The notes beneath the pieces were generated by a model. That model had not been told where the DNA came from, did no database searches, and saw only the letters and a program-made list of their open reading frames with translations. DNA of 64,000 nucleotides from a virus. The translations under genes were made by a program, and so were the position numbers. Of this stretch, positions 41,616-49,291 are shown piece by piece (position 1 is the stretch's first letter; each line of letters opens with the position of its first letter). The stretch lies in IMG/VR virus record IMGVR_UViG_3300028361_000012, positions 62,001-126,000 of that record. One strand, written 5' to 3'.

Positions 41616-42002
41616 ATGAAAAAATTTGAAACATTTGAAGAAGCACTTTCGGCTCAAGCAGGAATGAATAACTGGGGTGGTCCTAAATACTTGGAAACAG
41701 GTATTGAGAACATCGACAGAATTCAATTCGCTTTAGGAGATGTACTATGGGTTGTAATGGCTGATGGTTATCAACTTGATGATTACGAAGAGTGGGTTAC
41801 TCAACACGGGTTCACTGCCTCAGGGCAATAGGCTGCGGTATCAGGTGGTCACTGTTCATGTTATGGGTGGGAGGAAATGGAAGAAAGAGATATAACGTAT
41901 TATCCATCACTTGAGGTTCTGCTGAAAGCTGATGCTAATGCAAATGTCATCTTGACCCATTTAGATGTATTGAAAGGGGTTATGCCTTTTTTGAAAGTCT
42001 AA
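41616..42002 (+). CDS. Hypothetical protein interrupted by in-frame TAG mid-gene
   Basis: The first 71 codons (MKKFETFEEALSAQAGMNNW to TQHGFTASGQ) reach TAG at 41829-41831. The same phase continues for 56 codons, AAVSGGHCSCYGWEEMEERD and YYPSLEVLLKADANANVIL, to TAA at 42000. The Cys-Ser-Cys-Tyr-Gly segment followed by a helix is well-formed protein sequence and there is no start codon before it. Readthrough gives 128 aa. This is the clearest case for amber suppression because the TAG is far from either end. Function unknown. Confidence 0.75.
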
Positions 42003-42044
42003 AAAATTGATGGTGTTGCTGCGTAAGTGACTACATCATCATTT

Positions 42045-42144
42045 GGCGAGGTAGCTCAGTTGGTCAGAGCACCAGTGTGTTAGTTGTTCTTGTGAAAGAA
42101 TGGACAGCATTGGGGGTCGGAGGTTTCGAATCCTCCCTTCGCCA
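42045..42144 (+). tRNA. Interrupted tRNA, Asn(GTT)-like
   Basis: Acceptor GGCGAGG/CTTCGCC, normal D-arm, anticodon stem CCAGT/ATTGG and T-arm GGAGG/CCTCC. The loop begins GTGTTAG (GTT), then carries about 25 extra nt forming TTCTT-GTGA-AAGAA with a TGG bulge on the 3' side. Confidence 0.6.
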
Positions 42145-42228
42145 CTTTAAAAAAAGTCCTGAAGCAACCCTACTAATGTTGTGAATGGAGCCTGAAGATA
42201 GTTTTAGTAGAACGATATTAAGGTGATG

Positions 42229-42299
42229 TGTCCATTAGCTCAGCGGATAGAGCGCTTGCCTTTCGGCAGGAGGCACGGGTTCGAATCCCGTATGGATTC
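42229..42299 (+). tRNA. tRNA-Glu(TTC)
   Basis: Anticodon arm CTTGC-CTTTCGG-GCAGG by overlap, TTC after T33, D-arm GCTC/GAGC, T-arm CACGG-GTTCGAATC-CCGT. The first acceptor pairs are weak. Confidence 0.7.
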
Positions 42300-42351
42300 C
42301 CTTAGTCGATTTTGTACTTTTTTGTACTATTTATCTTTAAACAGATAGGTT

Positions 42352-42990
42352 ATGCCAAGAAAAGAAAAGAAGTTTCACTTCATTTACAAGACGACAAACT
42401 TGCTGAGTGGCAAGTATTACATTGGAATGCACTCAACAGACAATTTAGAAGATGGTTATTTGGGTTCAGGAAAAAGACTGAGATATTCCATAAACAAGCA
42501 TGGTGAAGAAAACCATGAGAGAGAAATACTGGAGTTTTTAGATTCCAGAGAAGAGTTGAAGAGGAGAGAGGAGGAGGTTGTCAACCTAAATGAGATTGCA
42601 AAAAAAGATTGTATGAATCTTATGGTTGGAGGTCAAGGTGGATTTTTAAATATTAAATCCTCTTCAAAAGGTGGTAAACGTGGAGGAAAAGTACATACTA
42701 TTAAATTAAAGGAAGATAAAGAGTATGCTAAGTGGCATAGTGAAAAAGCTTCTAAAAATATGAAAAAACTACATGTATTAGGCAAGGTAAAGCAATACGA
42801 TTGGAGTGGAAAGAGTCATACAGAAGAGACAAAGAAATTGATGAGCGAATCAAAGAAGGGTCTTGGAAAAGGGGGGAAGAACTCTCAGTATGGAACTTGT
42901 TGGATTACCAGAGATGGAGAAAACAAGAAAATAAAAAAACATGAGTTGGAAAACCATACTCAACAAGGTTGGGAAAAAGGTAGAAAATAA
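42352..42990 (+). CDS. GIY-YIG homing endonuclease
   Basis: 212 aa. The nuclease domain begins FIYKTTNLLSGKYYIGMHST, with YLGSGKRLRYSINKHG as the second block, like phage Seg-type enzymes. A C-terminal NUMOD-like DNA-binding tail (KSHTEETKKLMSESKKG) follows. Placed between a tRNA pair and the 1-kb RNA. Confidence 0.85.
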   Translation: MPRKEKKFHFIYKTTNLLSGKYYIGMHSTDNLEDGYLGSGKRLRYSINKHGEENHEREILEFLDSREELKRREEEVVNLNEIAKKDCMNLMVGGQGGFLNIKSSSKGGKRGGKVHTIKLKEDKEYAKWHSEKASKNMKKLHVLGKVKQYDWSGKSHTEETKKLMSESKKGLGKGGKNSQYGTCWITRDGENKKIKKHELENHTQQGWEKGRK

Positions 42991-43018
42991 AAAAGTTTTT
43001 ATTTTTTTTAAAAAAAGC

Positions 43019-43052
43019 TTGCATTGTGTTAATAAATAGTTTAGCTTTGCAG
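43019..43052 (+). promoter_or_regulatory. Bacteroidota-type promoter for the large RNA
   Basis: TTG at 43019-43021 and TAGCTTTG at 43042-43049, 20 nt apart. Confidence 0.7.
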
Positions 43053-44097
43053 AGTCGCAAGACAAAAGGAAACGTTCTTTGAATTAAAAATATTGAAAAA
43101 ATTGTTATTGGTCTAAATGTTTAGGTCCATTCGACAGTAAGAGTAAGTGAGGAAAGTGAGAATGGGACAAACATTCAACTGTATGAAATATAGCAGAGTC
43201 CTTCGCTTTTAAATTGGTTATGTAACATGAACCAGCTTTTACAATTCAAATAACAATCATTTTGAGGCTGTGTAGAGTCTCGTGGTGATGAAAATCATTG
43301 CAAGCCCCTTGTGGGAAGATAAAGTTTGGTAACAAGCTATAAAAGGGGGTGTCACCCTCGCCTTCAGAATTTATTCTGTTGGACACCTATGCAATAAGTG
43401 AGTACTTACCTGGACAAGGTAAACTATCATGAGATTAAAAATGGTAGTTGAGCATTAGAAATTTTGCAAAAAAAGTTGGCTTCGGCTGATGAAAAGGAAA
43501 AGCTTAGTTGTGTTGTTCGAGCGTGTAAGAAACGCAAGGGCTTCATCTCATTTGGATTTGGTTACTTAACTATTCGTAGAAAGTAATTCGGGTTTAATTG
43601 TTGGTCAGCATAGACTAACAGAGAGGCGTGTGGCATTTTGTAACCAAAAAGTTATGAAACCACTCCTGTGGGCACGTCTCTTCGTACTGTATATCTCATG
43701 CAGTATATATTAGCCTTGGCATGGCTGGTTTTTACTATAAACAGAAAAAAAGTGAAAGTCTCATGGGCGTGTATATTAAAAGGTCTCTCAGACCCTGGAT
43801 GCTTCGGCAGAATCAGGGAGTCATTCATCCTCGCAAGGTGGGTGTCGATTGTAACGAAAGCTCGCATATGTCTGGCAAGATAGTGTAGGTGGAAAATACA
43901 GAGTTAGATTGCACGATAGGAATGATACCCCATAGGTATCGAGACTGGCGTATACCACCTGAAAGGGTGCGTGGATACATTGATTAACCGCAAGATGATG
44001 TGGGTAAGGTCATTAAAGGACGCTAATAAATGCTGTAAACTCAGGCTTTTAAAACCAAAAAGGTTAAATAACTTCAAAGTTGTTTAGCCTTTTTTTT
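43052..44097 (+). ncRNA. Large structured non-coding RNA, about 1.04 kb
   Basis: A promoter, about 1,000 nt with no frame over 71 codons that looks coding, and a strong terminator define one transcript. Many local hairpins are visible: CCCTG-GATGC-TTCG-GCAGAAT-CAGGG (about 43793), GATACC-CCATA-GGTATC (about 43924), a TACTGTATAT/ATGCAGTATATA pair (about 43687), GGCTTCGGCT (about 43480). Base composition is richer in G and C than the genes around it. Size, ornate structure and the place next to tRNAs in a phage recall the ROOL and GOLLD classes of giant bacterial/phage RNAs; I cannot align it to either by eye. Confidence 0.7.
44059..44097 (+). terminator. Terminator of the large RNA
   Basis: AAGGTTAAATAAC/GTTGTTTAGCCTT stem and eight T. 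Confidence 0.88.
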
Positions 44098-44145
44098 GTC
44101 CAAATATTTGATTTTTATGCATTATTTTTATAATATTATAAATGA

Positions 44146-44861
44146 ATGAAAAACAAAGAATGCAGATACTTTTCTGGTACAGGAGGTTTTATAAATGAAG
44201 GAGAAAAAAAGGTTGACACAAAATTAGAAGCAATTGAGATTATAGATAAATATGATTATCTTAAAAAGCTTTTAAATATATTATCATCAATAGCAATTCT
44301 AACGATAAACCTTATCATAACTTAAATCATCTTTTAACAGTGTTGAAATACTGTTATATTGGAGCTATAGAGGAAGGTGTTTCTGGCGAAAAAGAATTAA
44401 GAGAGTTATTAATAGCTGCCATTTTTCATGATGTAAATCACTCAGGAGGTAAGAAGACGGATGATGTAAATATTAAAAATTCAAAAAAAATAATAAAATT
44501 ATTTATTGAATCTGAAGATATTGAGGTTGACTTGGATTCAGTTAATGAAATAATTGATGCTACACAATATCCTTATGAAATTGATGGTAAAGATTTAAAC
44601 ATTAGGCAAGGTATAATTAGAGATGCTGACTTAATGCAAGTTTTTGAGTATAATTGGATTCATCAAAATATCGCAGGTTTATCGAGTGAGATTGGTCTTG
44701 ATTTTTTAGATTTTGTTAAACCTCAAAGAAAGTTTCTTGATTCTGCTGAATTCAATACTAAATGGGGAAAAGGTATGAAAAATAAAATGTGGAAAAATGT
44801 TATTAAGCAATATGAAATGTTTGAAAGAGCTTGTGGTATAAAATTGAAATCTGAAAAGTAA
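44146..44861 (+). pseudogene. HD-domain phosphohydrolase-like gene with a frame break
   Basis: The clear part (about 44301-44861) encodes YHNLNHLLTVLKY, then IAAIFHDVNHSGGKKTDDVN and LNIRQGIIRDADLMQVFE, the His and His-Asp residues of an HD metal-dependent phosphohydrolase. It has no ATG of its own. The ATG at 44146 opens another phase (MKNKECRYFSGTGGFINEGE) that would join it after a shift around 44280-44300. Either a frameshift mutation, a sequence error or programmed shifting. Confidence 0.6.
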
Positions 44862-44916
44862 TTTTTTAATATTTGATTTTTATTATTATTTTTTATAAAT
44901 TTATAAAAATAAAATT

Positions 44917-45231
44917 ATGAAATTATTAAAAAAATTAATGCTGACACTTGCTCTTGTTGTGGGTATGACATTTGCAGCTGATGCACAAAGTAATTGGTCT
45001 ACAGGTAGAGTTTATCAATATCAAGGTCAATCTTGGACTCAGTGGCAAAATGTAATTGTTGGATATGACAATTGGGGAAATGCTATTGTTAAAAGAAAGT
45101 GTAGAGCTACAACATGGTATCAAGAACAATATAGCGGATATGTATACGTTTGGGGCAACAACGGGTGGTACACTCAGCATTATTCTGGATACGCCTGGAG
45201 ATGTACTTGGGGAAATTGGTACTGGTGCTAA
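44917..45231 (+). CDS. Secreted Trp/Tyr/Gln-rich small protein
   Basis: 104 aa. Sec signal peptide MKLLKKLMLTLALVVGMTFA with an AADAQS cleavage region, then a mature part very rich in Trp, Tyr, Gln and Gly (YQGQSWTQWQNVIVGYDNWG), with two repeated WY.QQ/HYSGY units and two Cys near the end. It would be exported to the periplasm or outside. Not recognised; bacterial hosts carry similar aromatic peptides, so it may be host-derived. Confidence 0.7.
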   Translation: MKLLKKLMLTLALVVGMTFAADAQSNWSTGRVYQYQGQSWTQWQNVIVGYDNWGNAIVKRKCRATTWYQEQYSGYVYVWGNNGWYTQHYSGYAWRCTWGNWYWC

Positions 45232-45239
45232 AAAATTAT

Positions 45240-45269
45240 AAGAGGAATTTAGAACATTCCTCTTTTTTT
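45240..45269 (+). terminator. Terminator overlapping a promoter motif
   Basis: AGAGGAAT/ATTCCTCT hairpin and T tract. The 3' arm is also the GAACATTCC half of a GAACATT...TTTGCGTATAA promoter motif that precedes the next gene. Confidence 0.75.
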
Positions 45270-45299
45270 TGCGTATAACTTTTTATAAAGTAATTTAGT

Positions 45300-46068
45300 A
45301 TGAGCAAGATAGAAGTTGAAGAGTTTGTGTTTTCTCATATGGGAAAAGAAAGTAATGAACTAACCAGAAAGAGGCTTAATCAACTTGTTGAGATGGGTTG
45401 TGAAGAAACTGGAGCAGCCTCTTTCGGATTTAAAGGAGCTTTCTCTGGTTTATATATCGAGAAGGTCTGGTATTATTCCTAATTTTACAGGAATTGACTC
45501 ACCGTATGAAGAGCCAAACAATCCAGATATTGTTTTAGAGGCTGGGAAGTTTAGCGTTGAGCAATGCGTTGATAAAGTTTTGACGCAGATGAACATGGAA
45601 CCAATAGATTCAAGTAAGTGGTCTAAAGAAAACCATGGAGGAAACCCAACACCAAACAAAGATAAGAAGAGAGCTATTTTCGTTGGAAGATACCAGCCTT
45701 ACCATCAAGGGCATATTTCATTGGTTCAACAAAAGTTGGACGAAGGTATTCCAGCTCTTATAATGGTAAGAGACATTCAGCCAGATGAAAAGAATCCATT
45801 TACAACAGAACAAACGGTTTCAATGATTGAAAAATATCATGAAGCAAAGGGTGATGATGTTGAAGTTGTGGTAATTCCAGATATTGAGTCTGTTAATTAT
45901 GGTCGTGGTGTTGGATACGAAATAAACGAGTTTACACCACCAGATAACCTGGCTTGGATTTCGGCAACAAAGATTCGTCAATCAATCATTGATGGAAATG
46001 ATGACTGGAAAGAGCTTGTAGACGAATCAATCCAAGAGGATGTGGCAAAATACTTAATCAATGACTAA
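45300..46068 (+). CDS. NMN adenylyltransferase-like enzyme with APS-kinase-like N-terminus; one-base frameshift
   Basis: The C-terminal domain begins RAIFVGRYQPYHQGHISLV and has WISATKIRQSI, the H-x-G-H and I-S-x-T-K-I-R signatures of NadM-type nucleotidylyltransferases. It makes NAD from NMN and ATP, or an analogous product. Upstream, MSKIEVEEFVFSHMGKESNE to GAFSGLYIEK lies in one phase, and SGIIPNFTGIDSPYEEPNNP, like the end of an APS kinase, in the next. Skipping one G at 45465 joins them. Either an indel or +1 shifting. Its stop overlaps the next start. Confidence 0.72.
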
Positions 46069-46291
46069 ACCAAATATAGATAGGAAAAGACATTTATTCA
46101 AAGCTATAACTTGGAGAATAATTGCATCCTTGACAAGTTTTTTTCTTGCTTGGGGAGTTACGGGAGATATTAAGGCTGGTTTGTCTATTGGAGCTGCAGA
46201 TGTAATCATAAAATTTGTTTTATATTACCTTCACGAGAGGGCGTGGTATAATTATGATTTTGGAATAGAAAAAAAAGTGAAAAAAAAGTAA
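46061..46291 (+). CDS. DUF2061 membrane protein
   Basis: 76 aa. KAITWRIIASLTSFFLAWGV, TGDIKAGLSIGAADVIIKF and YYLHERAW are the DUF2061 signature; two membrane helices. Function unknown. Overlaps the NMN adenylyltransferase end by 8 nt. Confidence 0.82.
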   Translation: MTKPNIDRKRHLFKAITWRIIASLTSFFLAWGVTGDIKAGLSIGAADVIIKFVLYYLHERAWYNYDFGIEKKVKKK

Positions 46292-46365
46292 AAAATACTT
46301 GATTTTAGTACTGGAATTCTGTATATTAAAATATAATAATTTAAAGAAAATAAAAAAGAAAGATT

Positions 46366-46746
46366 ATGTCTAATGAATTAACAGGAAAAATTAAAGTATT
46401 AAACGAAGTGAAAAACATTTCTGATACTTTTAAAGTAAGAGAATTTGTTGTAACTATTGATGCAGATAGTCAATACCCACAACATATCACAGTTCAAGCA
46501 ACAAACGATAAGTGCGATGCGTTGAGCACATTCACAGTAGGAAGTGATGTAACAGTACACTACAACCTTAGAGGTAGAGAAGGGAAACCTGATGCTCAAG
46601 GTAACGTAAGATATTGGAACTCTCTTGACATGTGGAGAATTGAAGCAGGTGTTCCTGCGGCAGCTTCTGCGCCAACAGAGGCCCCAGTAAACCAAACGCC
46701 AGTAGCAGCTCCAGGAGCTCAAGCTGCGGATGATTTACCGTTCTAA
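46366..46746 (+). CDS. DUF3127-type OB-fold protein (SSB-like)
   Basis: 126 aa. ELTGKIKVLNEVKNISDTFK, EFVVTIDADSQYPQHITVQA and GREGKPDAQGNVRYWNSL match the DUF3127 OB-fold family of Bacteroidota. A Pro/Ala-rich linker leads to the acidic tip DDLPF, like the tip with which SSB recruits partners. I infer a phage single-stranded DNA-binding protein. Confidence 0.82.
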   Translation: MSNELTGKIKVLNEVKNISDTFKVREFVVTIDADSQYPQHITVQATNDKCDALSTFTVGSDVTVHYNLRGREGKPDAQGNVRYWNSLDMWRIEAGVPAAASAPTEAPVNQTPVAAPGAQAADDLPF

Positions 46747-46761
46747 AAACCATCTTATAAG

Positions 46762-46800
46762 AGAAAGGGGAAATTAATATTTTAGTTTCCCCCTTTTTTT
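46762..46800 (+). terminator. Rho-independent terminator
   Basis: AAAGGGGAAA/TTTCCCCCTT hairpin and T tract. Confidence 0.88.
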
Positions 46801-46814
46801 ACTAAATTTGAATA

Positions 46815-47549
46815 ATGAGAGAAGTCTATATACAAAGAGCTGGGAATAAATTCTTAAGCGTTAACTGTTATGAAGCCGCTGCTGGTTTTGGGCAAATGGG
46901 ATATAGAGTGATTGGTTTTGAAAATTCAGAGGAAATTAATCATAGTACAAACCCAATTGTTGTAGGAGGAATCAATACAATCAGAAAAATATTTGATGAG
47001 CTTCACATACTTCAGCCAAGGATAGATAATCCGCATCACCACCTTCCAGAATATATGGGAAGAAAAGTTTTTGAAATGGAATTTAAAGATGTTGAAGAAT
47101 ATTCTAAAACAGAAGGAGCTTTTCCTTTCTTTATAAAGCCGCTATATCAGCATAAGTTGTTTACTGGTTATGTAGTTAAATCAAAGCATGACTTGTTGCA
47201 AGCGAAGCTTAGATGCAATCCGAACACTCCTTTGATAGTGTCAGAATGTGTTGATTTTGTCACAGAGTATAGATGTTTTGTATTAAATGGAGGTCTTATA
47301 GGGAGCAAGAATTATACTGGGGACTTTACTATATCTCCAGATTATAGTATTATTGAGTCTGCAATAAGAGATTATGCAGTTCAGCCAATGGCTTACTCAA
47401 TTGATTTCGGAGTTACTGCAGATGGAAAAACGCTTCTTATAGAAATGAATGACGCATTTGGTCTTAGTGCATATGGACTAAATAAAATTGCTTATTGCAA
47501 AATGCTTGAGGCACGTTGGGATGAGATTACAAAAAAAATACTTATTTAA
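46815..47549 (+). CDS. ATP-grasp domain protein (second)
   Basis: 244 aa. FPFFIKPLYQHKLFTGYVV, LIVSECVDFVTEYRCFVLNG, YSIDFGVTADGKTLLIEMND and AFGLSAYG give the ATP-binding Lys, the Glu and the Glu-x-Asn metal site of compact ATP-grasp enzymes. Substrate unknown. It differs from the copy at 30846. Confidence 0.78.
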   Translation: MREVYIQRAGNKFLSVNCYEAAAGFGQMGYRVIGFENSEEINHSTNPIVVGGINTIRKIFDELHILQPRIDNPHHHLPEYMGRKVFEMEFKDVEEYSKTEGAFPFFIKPLYQHKLFTGYVVKSKHDLLQAKLRCNPNTPLIVSECVDFVTEYRCFVLNGGLIGSKNYTGDFTISPDYSIIESAIRDYAVQPMAYSIDFGVTADGKTLLIEMNDAFGLSAYGLNKIAYCKMLEARWDEITKKILI

Positions 47550-47626
47550 AAACGCATGAAGAACACAAAAACATATTACCTCGATAGCACATAACTTGGA
47601 TTTAGTCAATGGATTAAATTCATATT

Positions 47627-47926
47627 ATGAATAAACTAAGATTATGGAGGGTGGATACCCAGCACAGCGCTGGCCATCGTGCCCCCTCTTTCTACATCGA
47701 AACTTCTACACCAGAAGCTTGGACAAGAGAGAAATCGGAACAAGAGGCTATCAGGATAGCGAGAGATGAATCAGGCTTAGGTCGATTCGAATCCTGGAAT
47801 TTTACTGTATCACACTTGGAGGACCACTTCAAAATCAAATCTAACGGCTGGGAGAAATGGGTTAAACAAGGAGTTTACAGACTTGAAAATGGAACGTGGA
47901 CACGTAGACCACAGCCAAACAGGTAA
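47627..47926 (+). CDS. Hypothetical protein, 99 aa
   Basis: MNKLRLWRVDTQHSAGHRAP then ESWNFTVSHLEDHFKIKSNG. Not recognised. Higher GC than neighbours. Confidence 0.6.
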   Translation: MNKLRLWRVDTQHSAGHRAPSFYIETSTPEAWTREKSEQEAIRIARDESGLGRFESWNFTVSHLEDHFKIKSNGWEKWVKQGVYRLENGTWTRRPQPNR

Positions 47927-47989
47927 AATAATTGAAAGGGAGTGAAAAAAAGTTTACTCCCTTTTTATTTGATTATCAAGCAGTTACGA

Positions 47990-48061
47990 ATTATTTTCAA
48001 TATTTCTTTAAAAAAGATTTGGATTTAATAGAACAAAAGTTATATATTTGCGTAGAAGAAA
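47990..48061 (+). repeat. Duplicated promoter block (copy 2)
   Basis: Near-identical to 33589-33660. TTTG at 48018 and TATATTTG at 48043-48050 form the promoter. Confidence 0.8.
48018..48055 (+). promoter_or_regulatory. Bacteroidota-type promoter
   Basis: TTTG 48018-48021 and TATATTTG 48043-48050, then CGTAG; same as the copy at 33617. Confidence 0.75.
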
Positions 48062-48105
48062 ACAAAAAAAGAATTTTTAATTACTATTTAGAAAAAAGAA
48101 ACACA

Positions 48106-48216
48106 ATGTACTCATTAAATATACATACAACGATTAATAATACGATTTGCAATAAAAAGCAAAATGGTATGGTCGAGCTATGTATAAGCAAAAATGGAAG
48201 TGATGAACTAATTTAA
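48106..48216 (+). CDS. Micro-protein, 36 aa
   Basis: MYSLNIHTTINNTICNKKQN then GMVELCISKNGSDELI, TAA. Positional counterpart of the 33711 micro-protein, but not similar in sequence. Confidence 0.45.
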   Translation: MYSLNIHTTINNTICNKKQNGMVELCISKNGSDELI

Positions 48217-48241
48217 TCACAAGTACAATTTAAAATATACA

Positions 48242-48272
48242 GAAGCTCGGCCAATAGGTCGGGCTTTTTTTG
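48242..48272 (+). terminator. Rho-independent terminator
   Basis: AGCTCGGCC/GGTCGGGCT hairpin and T tract, counterpart of 33855-33890. Confidence 0.85.
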
Positions 48273-48320
48273 TGTCCAAAGGTTTTTGAGAAACGTTCAG
48301 AATCTTAAAATTTGAAATAT

Positions 48321-48392
48321 GACTCTATGGTGAAATTGGTATCACGTTTGACTGTTAATCATTTGTTATGGGTTCGAGCCCCGTTGGAGTCG
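48321..48392 (+). tRNA. tRNA-Asn(GTT)
   Basis: Acceptor GACTCTA/TGGAGTC, loop CTGTTAA, T-arm ATGGG-TTCGAGC-CCCGT. Confidence 0.82.
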
Positions 48393-48446
48393 CAAGTGAT
48401 GCTTTGAAAAATTTAGTCCTATTTTTTAACAAACAAAGTTAATATT

Positions 48447-48905
48447 ATGGACGAATTAAAAAGTAAAAAAGGAAAAAAAATTAGTGAAGAACTAATTAAA
48501 TTAATTAAAAAAGAGTATAATTCTGGAAAATCATCAAGGATTGTAGCTAAAGAGTTTGGAGTGAGTAAAACTACAGTGTTAGAATATGTAAGTAAAAGAA
48601 CTTTATCACCCCTTCAAAAAGAAGATAAAAGAAAGAAAAATGTTGAAGCAGTTCAAAATAGAAGGAAAAAGGTTAAGCAATTGTCAATTGAGTATAAAGG
48701 TGGTTGTTGTGAAAGGTGTGGGTATAATAAATGTAGTAGAGCTTTAGAGTTTCATCATTTAAACCCAAATGAAAAAGAATTTGGTATAGGTCACAAAGGT
48801 TATACGAGGTCTTGGGAAAAAGTAAAAAAAGAATTAGATAAATGTATTTTAGTGTGTTCTAATTGTCATGCTGAAATACATGAAGAAATAGAAAAGAGTA
48901 AATAA
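48447..48905 (+). CDS. HTH-HNH homing endonuclease
   Basis: 152 aa. HTH (SRIVAKEFGVSKTTVLEYVS) then HNH (CCERCGYNKCSRALEFHHLN ... CILVCSNCHAEIHEE). Close relative of the one at 20235 but without the middle zinc finger. It lies between two Asn(GTT) tRNA genes. Confidence 0.88.
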   Translation: MDELKSKKGKKISEELIKLIKKEYNSGKSSRIVAKEFGVSKTTVLEYVSKRTLSPLQKEDKRKKNVEAVQNRRKKVKQLSIEYKGGCCERCGYNKCSRALEFHHLNPNEKEFGIGHKGYTRSWEKVKKELDKCILVCSNCHAEIHEEIEKSK

Positions 48906-48915
48906 AATAAATTAA

Positions 48916-48988
48916 GGACCTATGGTGAAATTGGTTATCACTTCAGACTGTTAATCTGCGATTTCGAGTTCGAGTCTCGGTGGGTCCT
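48916..48988 (+). tRNA. tRNA-Asn(GTT)
   Basis: Acceptor GGACCTA/TGGGTCC, anticodon arm CAGA-CTGTTAA-TCTG. Confidence 0.85.
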
Positions 48989-49025
48989 CAACAAAAAAAA
49001 GAAAAAGTTCTTTTTAATTTAATAT

Positions 49026-49111
49026 GGTGATTGTAGCTCAGCTGGAGACGAAAGTCGTAGAGCGCCCGACTGTGAATCGGGAGGTCGTGGGGTCAGAACC
49101 CATCTTTCACC
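49026..49111 (+). tRNA. tRNA-His(GTG) with a hairpin in the D-loop
   Basis: Extra G at -1 opposite C73, as required for His identity. Anticodon arm CCCGA-CTGTGAA-TCGGG. The D-loop carries an extra GACGAAAGTC hairpin (GAC/GTC), unusual for a tRNA. Confidence 0.85.
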
Positions 49112-49137
49112 CAAAAAGTAAAAGTTATTTGAAATAT

Positions 49138-49211
49138 GCCTTGTAAGCATTGTTGGATTGATGTACAGATTCGGTAAGTCTGAAAGATGGGTTCGAGTCC
49201 CATACAAGGCT
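49138..49211 (+). tRNA. tRNA-Thr(GGT)
   Basis: Acceptor GCCTTGT/ACAAGGC, stem CAGAT/GTCTG around TCGGTAA (GGT, with C33 instead of T33), T-arm ATGGG-TTCGAGT-CCCAT. Confidence 0.72.
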
Positions 49212-49291
49212 CTGGTATATGAAAGTGGTATAGTTTTCGAATAATTTTGAAAGCTCATTATTTTTAACTATTTATTATAAAATAGATAGAT

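Noticed and set aside
8657-42002. Complete reassignment of TAG to an amino acid
   Set aside because: TAG ends many genes in sensible places, including next to terminators, overlapping starts and tandem TGA, so suppression fits better than recoding.
43652-43883. 71-codon frames on both strands inside the large RNA
   Set aside because: No start context and no plausible protein features; the region is dominated by hairpins and lies between a promoter and a terminator.
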